Source: Cloacimonetes bacterium UBA5456
GTDB taxonomy: Bacteria > Cloacimonadota > Cloacimonadia > Cloacimonadales > Cloacimonadaceae
Reading direction: 5' to 3'
DNA length: 11,107 nt
Assembly: GCA_002427325.1 (NCBI GenBank)
Contig: DIQS01000021.1
Location: 1 to 11,107 of the forward strand
A model generated the notes under the pieces. That model saw only the letters and a list, made by a program, of their open reading frames with translations, was not told the origin of the DNA and did no database searches. Below, piece by piece: positions 1 to 6,471 of the stretch. The first letter of the stretch is position 1, and the number at the start of each line of letters is the position of its first letter. The position numbers were made by a program, and so were the translations under genes.

Positions 1-16
1 AATGTGAGGTGTGAGG

Positions 17-36
17 TGTCCTGAAAAGAGTGGACA
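17..36. repeat. Short inverted repeat at presumed IS terminus
   Basis: The arms TGTCC (17-21) and GGACA (32-36) are exact reverse complements separated by 10 bases. The position just outside an OrfA-like gene suggests a transposase-binding terminus. It could also simply form a small hairpin. A five-base match is short, so the support comes mainly from context. Confidence 0.4.
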
Positions 37-40
37 AAAC

Positions 41-47
41 GAAAGGA
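41..47 (+). promoter_or_regulatory. Ribosome binding site of transposase remnant
   Basis: AAAGGAG sits seven bases before the ATG at 55. It is one of the strongest Shine-Dalgarno sequences in the window, and it supports this ATG as a real start although only a stump of the gene remains. Confidence 0.6.
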
Positions 48-54
48 GACTATT

Positions 55-146
55 ATGAACACCTCAAAAAGAATTCAAGCCAATGTCCGCTACAGTGAAG
101 CTTTTCGCCTCAAGATAATTGATGATATTAGAAGTGTTCATGAGGT
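55..146 (+). pseudogene. Transposase OrfA fragment (IS3-like), N-terminus only
   Basis: The frame opens at the ATG at 55 after a strong ribosome binding site. Its first 25-30 residues include the segment VRYSEAFRLKIIDDI (residues 11-25), which resembles the first helix of the helix-turn-helix DNA-binding domain in IS3/transposase_8 OrfA proteins. After about residue 28 the expected continuation is absent and the frame enters sequence antisense to the ppx-like gene, so the open stretch to 390 is not protein-like. An intact OrfA is about 90-120 residues and is followed by a frameshifted OrfB of about 270-300; neither is present. The fragment is therefore read as inactive. The family call is inferred from sequence style only. 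Confidence 0.5.
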
Positions 147-1022
147 TCAGGGCAGGAAATATCCTTGGCGCACTCCTCCGGCACTGATGAGAAAGCTGTC
201 CTTGCCGCTGATGCCGAGGATATGGCGGATGATTGAGAGCGCGGCAGGCATGATGTCTGCACGAGTGGGGTCCATGCCGGGGATGGTGGCGATCTCATCT
301 GTGGAAAGCGGCTTCATCTGTATGATCTGTCGGTTTATCTCGGAGAGGGAAAGCTCTTGTCTATTGGGTTCGCCGAGGCTTTGTTTATGATGAGCCAGGG
401 CGATGGAGAGGGCGGTATTCACGCTTCCTCCACAGCCTACGAGGCAAAAGTTATCGGTGTCGGCGGGGATGAGTTGCTTGATCATATCCTGCGGGATGTG
501 GCGCTGTAGTTCTTCCTCAAAGCTTGTGTTATCTTGGCGGCTCAGGGTGAGATTTACCGCACCGAGGGGGATGCTCTGCCAGTGCTCAAGCTTGCCGTTT
601 TTACCAAAGATGAGCTCCGTGCTGGCGCCGCCGATGTCAAAGGAAAGCATGTTGCCCGCAATGTGGCTCACCGTCATGATCCCCAAGAAGGCGGCACGCG
701 CTTCATCCTGAGCGCTGAGGATTTGCAGATTGAGTCCCGTCTTGAGGCGAATCTGGCGGATGATCTCGGCCTTATTTGCGGCACTGCGCAAAGCTTGGGT
801 GGCGATGAGATGACACTCTGCCTGGGGATGCCTTGCTTTGGTATCCTCGATAAGGTCAATCATCTCGTCGATTTTGTCCTGCGTGAGGCTGTTTTGGGCA
901 TCCAGAGCGTCGATCAAGCGCAGAGGAAAGACCAGAGTTTTGCCGCGAGAGCCATTCTCATCGGGAGAGAATATCTTTGCGGTATTCGAGCCGAACTCTA
1001 TAAGTATTTGCTTTGTTTGCAT
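147..1022 (-). CDS. Ppx/GppA-family phosphatase (exopolyphosphatase or pppGpp phosphohydrolase type)
   Basis: A 291-residue protein of the ASKHA-fold Ppx/GppA family, which hydrolyses polyphosphate and/or pppGpp in the cytoplasm. Family blocks appear in order: FGSNTAK at 10-16 (phosphate-1 loop), ATQALRSA at 74-81, SAQDEARAAFLG at 103-114, SFDIGGASTEL at 127-137 (phosphate-2 loop), GCGGSVNTAL at 196-205, and a P-x-RAD-type segment around 248-258. The length fits the short, two-domain form without the C-terminal HD region of E. coli Ppx. ATG at 1022 is preceded by AAGGA at a good distance. Several usually conserved positions differ: Glu9 in place of the first-loop Asp, Ala104-Gln-Asp106 where G-x-E is usual, and Ala133 in the second loop. 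Polyphosphate and pppGpp specificity cannot be separated from sequence. The gene is divergent from the tpiA operon and its stop abuts an IS remnant. Confidence 0.85.
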   Translation of the reverse strand: MQTKQILIEFGSNTAKIFSPDENGSRGKTLVFPLRLIDALDAQNSLTQDKIDEMIDLIEDTKARHPQAECHLIATQALRSAANKAEIIRQIRLKTGLNLQILSAQDEARAAFLGIMTVSHIAGNMLSFDIGGASTELIFGKNGKLEHWQSIPLGAVNLTLSRQDNTSFEEELQRHIPQDMIKQLIPADTDNFCLVGCGGSVNTALSIALAHHKQSLGEPNRQELSLSEINRQIIQMKPLSTDEIATIPGMDPTRADIMPAALSIIRHILGISGKDSFLISAGGVRQGYFLP

Positions 1023-1048
1023 GGTGAATCCTTATGGTTATTAAAGAA

Positions 1049-1077
1049 AATATAGTCTGAAACATGAGTTTTGTCGA
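1049..1077 (-). promoter_or_regulatory. Sigma70-like promoter for ppx-like gene
   Basis: Read on the minus strand, the -35 box is TCGACA (1077-1072) and the -10 box is TATATT (1054-1049), separated by exactly 17 bases. Each hexamer differs from consensus at one position. The predicted start near 1042 gives a leader of about 20 bases containing AAGGA and the ATG at 1022. Confidence 0.55.
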
Positions 1078-1145
1078 GTGTTAAATTAGATAATTTGGCG
1101 TCGTTTAGGGCTGATCGATGAAAAAGTCTTGACGATTCTAAACAC

Positions 1146-1173
1146 TTTACAAACTGGTATATAAGAATAAATA
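1146..1173 (+). promoter_or_regulatory. Candidate promoter region for the tpiA operon
   Basis: TTTACA (1146-1151) and TAAATA (1168-1173) are 16 bases apart and could be -35 and -10 boxes. An overlapping alternative is an extended -10, TG at 1155-1156 followed by TATATA (1158-1163). A TTGACG at 1129-1134 is a good -35 in isolation but has no -10 at the right distance. None is strong; the call rests largely on the need for a promoter here. Confidence 0.3.
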
Positions 1174-1182
1174 TCATAAAAT

Positions 1183-1188
1183 GAGGTG
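1183..1188 (+). promoter_or_regulatory. Ribosome binding site deciding the GTG start of tpiA
   Basis: GAGGTG, with its GAGG core six bases before GTG at 1193, supports the GTG start. The ATG at 1181 is immediately followed by a stop two codons later, and the N-terminal strand plus the AGNWKMN motif need the GTG start. Confidence 0.65.
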
Positions 1189-1192
1189 AATT

Positions 1193-1969
1193 GTGCGAGA
1201 TTTTATCATTGCCGGCAATTGGAAAATGAACAAAGACCTGTCGGAGGCAAGAAGCTTTATCAGCGAAGTGTCAAGTAGCTTGAAAGATAAGAATATGCAG
1301 GGAGTGACTGCTATTGTTGCCCCGGCTTTTCCCTTCCTCGGCGTCTTTGCAGAGGAGTTTGAGGGAAGCTCGCTAAAGCTTTCTGCTCAGGATGTGAGCA
1401 AGCACGAAAAGGGTGCTTTCACGGGCGAGGTATCGGCGGCTATGCTGAAGTCTATCTCTCTGCCATATTGCATTATAGGTCATTCAGAGAGACGTAGCTA
1501 CCACGCTGAGGACGATGCGCTGATCCGCGAGAAACTGCTTGCCCTCGCAGCGGTGGGGATCACGCCAATTCTCTGCATCGGTGAAAGCTTGGCTGAGCGC
1601 GATAATGGCGAGACCGAGAAGGTGATCATCAGCCAATTGGAAGGCTGTCTTAATGAGGTGGATATATCCTCCGAGAGCGAGCTCATCATCGCCTATGAAC
1701 CCGTTTGGGCGATTGGCACAGGACGCACAGCCAGCGGTGAACAGGCACAAGAGGCACACGCTCTGATTCGCAGATGGCTTACACAGAGATATTCAGCCGA
1801 ACTCAGCCAAAAGATATGCATACTCTATGGCGGCAGCATGAAGCCGGAAAACATCGAAGGGCTGATCTCAAAGCCGGATATCGATGGCGGGCTCATAGGT
1901 GGTGCATCCTTGGAAGCGGCGAGCTTTCTAAAGATGATTGACAGTGCAATAAAGATTAAAAATGGATAA
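1193..1969 (+). CDS. tpiA: Triosephosphate isomerase
   Basis: Interconverts dihydroxyacetone phosphate and glyceraldehyde 3-phosphate in glycolysis and gluconeogenesis, in the cytoplasm, normally as a dimer. The 258 residues match the usual length of about 250. Active-site landmarks are all present: Asn9 and Lys11 in AGNWKMN, His97 in IIGHSERR, Glu169 in AYEPVWAIGTG with the flexible loop 6, and the phosphate-binding segments YGGSMKPEN (212-220) and GGLIGGASL (232-240). The start is GTG with a GAGG ribosome binding site; the protein begins right at the first barrel strand. It is the first gene of the plus-strand run and lies five bases before serS, so the two are likely translated together. 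Nothing suggests loss of function. Confidence 0.97.
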   Translation: MRDFIIAGNWKMNKDLSEARSFISEVSSSLKDKNMQGVTAIVAPAFPFLGVFAEEFEGSSLKLSAQDVSKHEKGAFTGEVSAAMLKSISLPYCIIGHSERRSYHAEDDALIREKLLALAAVGITPILCIGESLAERDNGETEKVIISQLEGCLNEVDISSESELIIAYEPVWAIGTGRTASGEQAQEAHALIRRWLTQRYSAELSQKICILYGGSMKPENIEGLISKPDIDGGLIGGASLEAASFLKMIDSAIKIKNG

Positions 1970-1974
1970 TAGAA

Positions 1975-3234
1975 ATGATTGAACTAAAGTTTATACGCAG
2001 TAATCCGGAGATTGTCCGCGATGCGATTATCAACAAAAATGAGAAGGCAAATCTCGATAGACTCTTGGAATTGGACGAAGCTTTTCGCAAAGAACAGTTT
2101 GAATTTGAGAATTTAAGGGCGCATCAAAATACGGTGTCGCAAGAGATCGCAAAGAAGAAGCGTGCTAAAGAAGATGCCGCAAAAGAATTGGCAGAGATGA
2201 GTGATCTTGCCGCTGATATCAAAGATATTCAGGCAAGTCTTGCTGAGATCGGCGCTGAGCGTGATGCTATCCTGCTTTCAATTCCGAATATCCCTGAGGA
2301 CAGCGTTCCCATCGGCAGAGATGAGAGTGCTAACGAGGTCTTGCGTTATGAGGGCGAAAAGCCGCACTTTGACTTTGCGCTGAAGGATCATCTCGAGATA
2401 GCTGAGCTGAATGGGCTCTTAGACCTTCCACGTGGGGCAAAGATCGCCGGTAGCGGTTTTCCTATCTACCGGGGCTTTGGAGCTCGTCTGGAGCGCGCTA
2501 TCATCAATTTCATGCTGGAAATGCACATCCAAAAGCATGGTTTCACCGAGCTCATGGTGCCGCTCATGGTGAATCGAAAGTCGATGATTGGCACGGGACA
2601 ACTGCCTAAGCTCGAAGAAGATATGTATCACGCCGAGCAAGATGATCTCTTCCTCATCCCCACCGCCGAGGTGCCGGTGACTAATATCTATGCCGATGAA
2701 GTGCTTTCATATAAAGAGCTTCCGCAGAAGTTTGTCTCATATACGCCCTGCTTCCGTCGTGAAGCGGGCAGCTATGGCAAAGACACGCGTGGCTTGCAGC
2801 GCTTGCATCAATTCAACAAGGTGGAGATGGTATATTTCAGTTTGGCGGAGGATTCATCGCGCGCTCTGGAGGAATTGCTCTCGGACGCCGAGGATATCCT
2901 CAAAGCCTTTGGACTGCACTATCGCGTGGTCAATCTCGCAACGGGAGACCTCAGTTTTGCCAGCCAAAAGACCTATGACCTCGAAGTCTGGGCGCCGGCA
3001 ACAGGGCGATATTTAGAAGTCTCCTCAGTGAGTAATTTTGGTGAATTTCAAGCAAGGCGCGCCAATATCCGCTATAAGGATGCGGAAGGGAAAATGCGCC
3101 ATGCACATACTCTTAACGGCAGCGGAGTGGCTACTCCTCGCCTCATGATCGCCATCTTGGAAAGCTTTCAAAATCCTGATGGCAGCCTAAACTTGCCGGA
3201 AGTGTTAGAGCCCTGGCTTCAGCTTAAGATCTAA
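1975..3234 (+). CDS. serS: Seryl-tRNA synthetase
   Basis: Charges tRNA-Ser (and tRNA-Sec where present) with serine through seryl-adenylate; a cytoplasmic class II synthetase, normally a dimer. The 419 residues are standard. The N-terminal region, about 1-110, is rich in charged and hydrophobic heptads and corresponds to the long antiparallel coiled-coil arm that holds the tRNA variable arm. The catalytic core shows IPTAEVP (228-234), motif 2 with FRREAGSYGKDTRG (260-273), EVSSVSNFGEFQARR (348-362) and motif 3 in LNGSG and PRLMIAILE (380-396). Val352 stands where many bacterial enzymes have Cys in ISSCSN. ATG at 1975 lies only five bases after the tpiA stop with no strong ribosome binding site, which suggests translational coupling. 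Confidence 0.97.
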   Translation: MIELKFIRSNPEIVRDAIINKNEKANLDRLLELDEAFRKEQFEFENLRAHQNTVSQEIAKKKRAKEDAAKELAEMSDLAADIKDIQASLAEIGAERDAILLSIPNIPEDSVPIGRDESANEVLRYEGEKPHFDFALKDHLEIAELNGLLDLPRGAKIAGSGFPIYRGFGARLERAIINFMLEMHIQKHGFTELMVPLMVNRKSMIGTGQLPKLEEDMYHAEQDDLFLIPTAEVPVTNIYADEVLSYKELPQKFVSYTPCFRREAGSYGKDTRGLQRLHQFNKVEMVYFSLAEDSSRALEELLSDAEDILKAFGLHYRVVNLATGDLSFASQKTYDLEVWAPATGRYLEVSSVSNFGEFQARRANIRYKDAEGKMRHAHTLNGSGVATPRLMIAILESFQNPDGSLNLPEVLEPWLQLKI

Positions 3235-3245
3235 AGGAAATAGCA

Positions 3246-4421
3246 ATGAATAAAGAAATGGGAATCCTGGATTTGACTCTGATCTTTGCCAAACGTCGTA
3301 AGCTCATCATCGTGTTCACGTTGATTGCGGCCTTGGCGGCGATCGTCTATTCTCTCTTGGCACCACACTATTTTAAGAGCCGCGCCTCTCTGATCCCGAT
3401 CGTGGATAACGAGTCTATCGGCTCCATCGGCGGCAGCATCACGGATATCATCGGCGGCAGCTTTATCAAGACGCCAAAAAGTGAATATGCCGTGGATTTC
3501 ATCACGGTGATGAAGAGTAGAACCTTCCGCGAAAAGGTGGTGCGAGAATTTGATCTCATCCCCTATTTCAAGATCACAAAACCACCCATGGAAGCACTGG
3601 AGAAAGCTATCTATCGCCTGCAAAGCGAGGTGGTTACTCTTGAATATGACAATGAATCATACTTGCTCTCCATCGTCGCTGAGACCAAGGATAAGACGCT
3701 CTCGAAGGAGATCGTGGAGTTCTATCTTGCCGAGCTGGAGGATTATAACCAAAATCATCGCAATTATAAGAGCAAGATGAAGCGGGTCTTCCTTGAAGAG
3801 CAGGTGGGTAGGCATATGCATGACGTGGATTCGCTGGCGGTTGCGGTTAAAGATTTCCAAGAGGAAAACAAGGCAATCGCGCTTGAGATGCAGACGGATT
3901 CTGGGCTGAAGATATATTCTCAGATCGTCACCGAGCTTTTGCAAGCCGAGATCGAACTGGAACTGGCGCGCACACAATATTCTGAAGAGTCTATCTTCGT
4001 GCAACAGATCAAACAAAAGCATGATATCTTGAAAGATAGGCTGGACGAGATGGAGAAGATCGGCGGCAGTCTCGGGCCGGATTACCTGATTCAGATCGAT
4101 AAAGTGCCGGATTTGGGTATGCAATGGAACTTGCTCAAGATGAATGCCGAGATCAAGAAGGCGGTGGTGGAATTCCTCTATCCGCAATATGAGCTCGCAC
4201 GCCTCGAAGAAGAGCGCGATATGCCCAGTTTTCAGGTTCTCGATCATCCGCAAGAGGCGGGAAGACGCAGCAAACCTAAGCGCGCTATCATCGTGATCGT
4301 TTGCACGCTTGCAGCGGTGTTGCTCGCCATGATCATTGCGCTAATCGTAGAATCGGCATCGCAAAATCAAGAGAAGATCGCAGAGATAAAACAGGCTCTG
4401 CATAGGAAAAAGAAAGACTGA
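3246..4421 (+). CDS. Wzz-family polysaccharide chain-length regulator
   Basis: A 391-residue inner-membrane protein with the polysaccharide co-polymerase layout. A short cytoplasmic N-terminus precedes transmembrane segment 1 (about 19-38). A large periplasmic domain follows, with long helical, charged stretches (about 150-325), and then transmembrane segment 2 (about 347-368) with a short lysine-rich tail. The basic, proline-containing stretch before the second segment (SKPKR, 342-346) recalls the conserved region at that place in Wzz proteins. There is no Walker-type tyrosine kinase domain, so it is not the fused BY-kinase form. In this family the protein sets the length of O-antigen or exopolysaccharide chains made by a Wzy polymerase. 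The following gene, overlapping by one base, encodes a plausible partner. AAGGAA about seven bases before the ATG supports the start. Confidence 0.8.
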   Translation: MNKEMGILDLTLIFAKRRKLIIVFTLIAALAAIVYSLLAPHYFKSRASLIPIVDNESIGSIGGSITDIIGGSFIKTPKSEYAVDFITVMKSRTFREKVVREFDLIPYFKITKPPMEALEKAIYRLQSEVVTLEYDNESYLLSIVAETKDKTLSKEIVEFYLAELEDYNQNHRNYKSKMKRVFLEEQVGRHMHDVDSLAVAVKDFQEENKAIALEMQTDSGLKIYSQIVTELLQAEIELELARTQYSEESIFVQQIKQKHDILKDRLDEMEKIGGSLGPDYLIQIDKVPDLGMQWNLLKMNAEIKKAVVEFLYPQYELARLEEERDMPSFQVLDHPQEAGRRSKPKRAIIVIVCTLAAVLLAMIIALIVESASQNQEKIAEIKQALHRKKKD

Positions 4422-5713
4422 TGATTGGTAGCATCACAGAACGAGATGTCAAAGGCTTTGCTTTCACGCTGAGCCCGCAGTTGATGTTGTGTCTGATGAT
4501 GTTTATCTTTGCGTTTCTGGAGTTCTTTCCCGTCAGCTATGGTCTCACCAGTGTGTGGTTCTTTGGCATGTGCTTTGTGGGGCTGAGCTGGCTGTTTATC
4601 TTCCCGAAAACGGCGATACTCAGTGAGGCAAATACCGAGGCGCTGTTCTTCCTCGTCACATGGCTTATCTATTCGCTTGTCAGCTATCTGTGGGCGGTGG
4701 ATAAGAGCCCTGCTTTGGAATATTCATATCTCATCTTTCGCTATCTTGTGACCTTCTTGATGTTTGAGCTTTTCCTGCGGAACAGTCCAAATGTCCTCGC
4801 AAAAGGGCACTATTTCTTGATGTTCATCGTGGGAATCTATTTCCTGACGGCAGTTTGGGAGATCGCAACCTTCAATCATCTGCCTTCTTCGAGGCTGTAT
4901 GAAAGCGGCTTGCCCATCCCGACGGGACCATATTTCAACGAGAATAACCTTGCAGCGTTTCTCTTACTCCTCTTTCCGATGATGCTGTTCTTTGCGCGGC
5001 TGTTGCCCAATATCTGGGGGAAGATAGTCGCTATGAGCTCGACCTTGCTCTTTTTGGTGGTGATCACCATCCAAGGTGCAAGGATCGCGATGTTAGTCTC
5101 TGCTGCGGCACTGGGGCTGTTCTTCGTCTTTTTCATGAAGAGACGATATCAGTTGCTCTCATTAGCGGCGATTGTGCTTGCGCTGTTTATGTTTGTGCAG
5201 CTATTTCCAACGCAAACAAGGATAATGACGGGGCTCTTGGATCATGAATTGGGCAGTCTTCGCTCGGAGACGGAGACGGTGAAGATGAGCTCGGTCAAGA
5301 TACGCATGCACCTGATAGACGAGGTTGTTGAGCTCACCGAGGAAAGCAAATTCATGGGACTCGGCGGCGGCAATATCGAACATCACATGAGCACGGATCG
5401 CACCCATCGCACGGCTGGGATCATCAATGCGCACAACTGGCTATTGGAGCTGTTGGGCAATTTTGGCATCATCCCGCTGATCATCTTTATGTATGTATAT
5501 CTGAAGTGGCTATATCATCTCGTGCGGCGATATCGCGAGTCGGAAGGCAGGCTCAAAGCACTATATATGAGCTATATCTGGGTCTTGCTTCTCTTCGTTC
5601 CGGCGTCCATCTTGCCCAGTTCTATCCGCTGGTATAACAGCTATTGGATAGTCTTTGCCGCCATAAATGCGCTCTGCCACACTCCCTCTTCAACATTAAA
5701 GGAATATATATGA
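4421..5713 (+). CDS. O-antigen ligase / Wzy-type polymerase family membrane protein
   Basis: A 430-residue polytopic membrane protein with about ten to twelve predicted hydrophobic segments, for example 22-38, 45-62, 73-92, 103-119, 130-147, 176-197, 203-219, 222-239, 245-262, 345-365 and 383-398. The family signature (Wzy_C/WaaL-like) shows as GPYFNENNLAAF (169-180), where a conserved Asn is typical. A large periplasmic loop (about 263-343) ends in AHNWLLELLGNFGIIPL (337-353), the usual H-N-x-x-L-E-x-L-x-x-x-G motif. These enzymes either transfer finished polysaccharide to lipid A core or polymerise repeat units; sequence alone does not decide which. The start overlaps the Wzz-like stop as TGATG, so co-translation with the chain-length regulator is likely. 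Arg221 after a Gly-Ala pair in the middle loop is also in line with this family. Confidence 0.8.
   Translation: MIGSITERDVKGFAFTLSPQLMLCLMMFIFAFLEFFPVSYGLTSVWFFGMCFVGLSWLFIFPKTAILSEANTEALFFLVTWLIYSLVSYLWAVDKSPALEYSYLIFRYLVTFLMFELFLRNSPNVLAKGHYFLMFIVGIYFLTAVWEIATFNHLPSSRLYESGLPIPTGPYFNENNLAAFLLLLFPMMLFFARLLPNIWGKIVAMSSTLLFLVVITIQGARIAMLVSAAALGLFFVFFMKRRYQLLSLAAIVLALFMFVQLFPTQTRIMTGLLDHELGSLRSETETVKMSSVKIRMHLIDEVVELTEESKFMGLGGGNIEHHMSTDRTHRTAGIINAHNWLLELLGNFGIIPLIIFMYVYLKWLYHLVRRYRESEGRLKALYMSYIWVLLLFVPASILPSSIRWYNSYWIVFAAINALCHTPSSTLKEYI
5698..5703 (+). promoter_or_regulatory. Ribosome binding site deciding the mazG start
   Basis: AAAGGA lies six bases before ATG at 5710. This, and the MazG homology beginning at KAFEKL directly after that ATG, rule out the in-frame ATG at 5644 inside the upstream gene. 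Confidence 0.7.
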
Positions 5714-6471
5714 AAGCTTTTGAGAAACTTATGCAGATCGTCAGCGATCTTCGCGACGAGACTAATGGTTGCCCCTGGGATAGGAAACAAACCCCCAAGT
5801 CTCTGGTACCAAACTTCATAGAAGAGCTCTATGAGGTGATCGAAGCCATTGAAGATGAGGACGATGAAGCTATGCGCGAGGAATTGGGCGACCTCATGCT
5901 ACACTTGGTTTTCCAAGTTCAGATCGCCCAAGAACAAGGTAAGTTTGGCATGGAAGACGTGTTAGACGCAATCAATAACAAGCTCGTTCGCCGCCATCCG
6001 CACATCTTTGGCGATGAGCGTGTTGATACTGCCGAGGCAGTGAAGCTGAATTGGGAACTCATCAAAAAGAAGGAAAAGAAAGACCGCAAGAGTGTCTTGG
6101 ATGGAATTCCGCGCAGCATGCCCGCCCTGATCCAAGCATGGCGCTTGCAAGAGAAAGCCGCATCGGTAGGTTTCGATTGGCAAGAGCTTCCCCCCGTGTG
6201 CGACAAGATTCAGGAAGAACATACAGAGCTTATGGAAGCACTCAAATCCGGCGTAAAGGCCGATATAGAAGAAGAATTGGGCGATCTCATCTTTAGCATC
6301 GTCAATCTCGCTCGCAAGCTGGATATAGACGCTGAAGTGGCACTGAAGGCAACCAATAGAAAGTTCTATGACAGATTTCAATATATCGAAGCGCAATATA
6401 AAGACACAGACATCAATGAGGCAGATTTAGATGAGCTCGACACGCACTGGAAGAAGGCTAAAGAACACTAA
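5710..6471 (+). CDS. mazG: Nucleoside triphosphate pyrophosphohydrolase MazG
   Basis: Hydrolyses nucleoside triphosphates to monophosphates and pyrophosphate, a cytoplasmic housecleaning activity; in E. coli it also influences ppGpp signalling. The 253 residues carry two tandem MazG domains as in the E. coli enzyme. The N-terminal one has CPWDRKQT (21-28), EELYE (38-42) and ELGD (58-61). The C-terminal one has EEHTE (169-173) and ELGD (189-192). These are the two halves of the Mg-binding EExxE...ExxD signature, and both domains keep all the acidic residues. The linker contains the usual DGIPRSMPAL-type segment (131-140). ATG at 5710 overlaps the upstream stop by four bases (ATGA). The last 41 bases overlap the start of the kinase gene. 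Confidence 0.95.
   Translation: MKAFEKLMQIVSDLRDETNGCPWDRKQTPKSLVPNFIEELYEVIEAIEDEDDEAMREELGDLMLHLVFQVQIAQEQGKFGMEDVLDAINNKLVRRHPHIFGDERVDTAEAVKLNWELIKKKEKKDRKSVLDGIPRSMPALIQAWRLQEKAASVGFDWQELPPVCDKIQEEHTELMEALKSGVKADIEEELGDLIFSIVNLARKLDIDAEVALKATNRKFYDRFQYIEAQYKDTDINEADLDELDTHWKKAKEH

Larger units (their letters stand above)
17..146 (+). mobile_element. Truncated insertion sequence, left end only (IS3-like)
   Basis: A short inverted pair, TGTCC at 17-21 and GGACA at 32-36, lies just before a strong ribosome binding site and the start of an OrfA-like reading frame. This is the arrangement expected at the left end of an IS3-type element. The element cannot be complete: from base 147 on, the plus strand is the antisense of an intact phosphatase gene, and no OrfB (DDE integrase) or second terminal repeat follows. 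The exact junction cannot be placed by eye; it lies somewhere in about 125-149. The window starts only 16 bases before the presumed terminus, so a target-site duplication cannot be judged. Family assignment rests on the OrfA-like N-terminus and is tentative. Confidence 0.5.
1023..1192. promoter_or_regulatory. Divergent intergenic region between ppx-like gene and tpiA
   Basis: This 170-base A+T-rich stretch is the only sizeable non-coding space between genes. It must hold the promoter of the leftward phosphatase and that of the rightward nine-gene run. I see one good leftward promoter, a weaker rightward candidate and the two ribosome binding sites, but no RNA gene and no convincing operator palindrome. 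Confidence 0.7.

Noticed and set aside
4..17. GTGAGGT repeated twice in tandem as a possible repeat array or target duplication
   Set aside because: Two seven-base units at the window edge are too little for an array; it is adjacent to the IS end but cannot be interpreted without upstream sequence.
55..390. A 111-residue open frame on the plus strand
   Set aside because: Only about the first 30 codons look like transposase OrfA; the rest is antisense to the ppx-like gene and has no protein character.
534..1055. A 173-residue plus-strand open frame
   Set aside because: It lies opposite the well-supported Ppx/GppA gene, whose motifs are unmistakable, and it has no recognisable domain.
3657..4253. 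A 198-residue minus-strand open frame
   Set aside because: Antisense to the Wzz-like gene; its leucine/histidine/aspartate-rich composition mirrors the sense strand codons.
5644..5709. Upstream ATG extension of mazG by 22 codons
   Set aside because: It lies within the ligase/polymerase gene, lacks a ribosome binding site and adds sequence foreign to MazG; the ATG at 5710 has AAAGGA six bases upstream.
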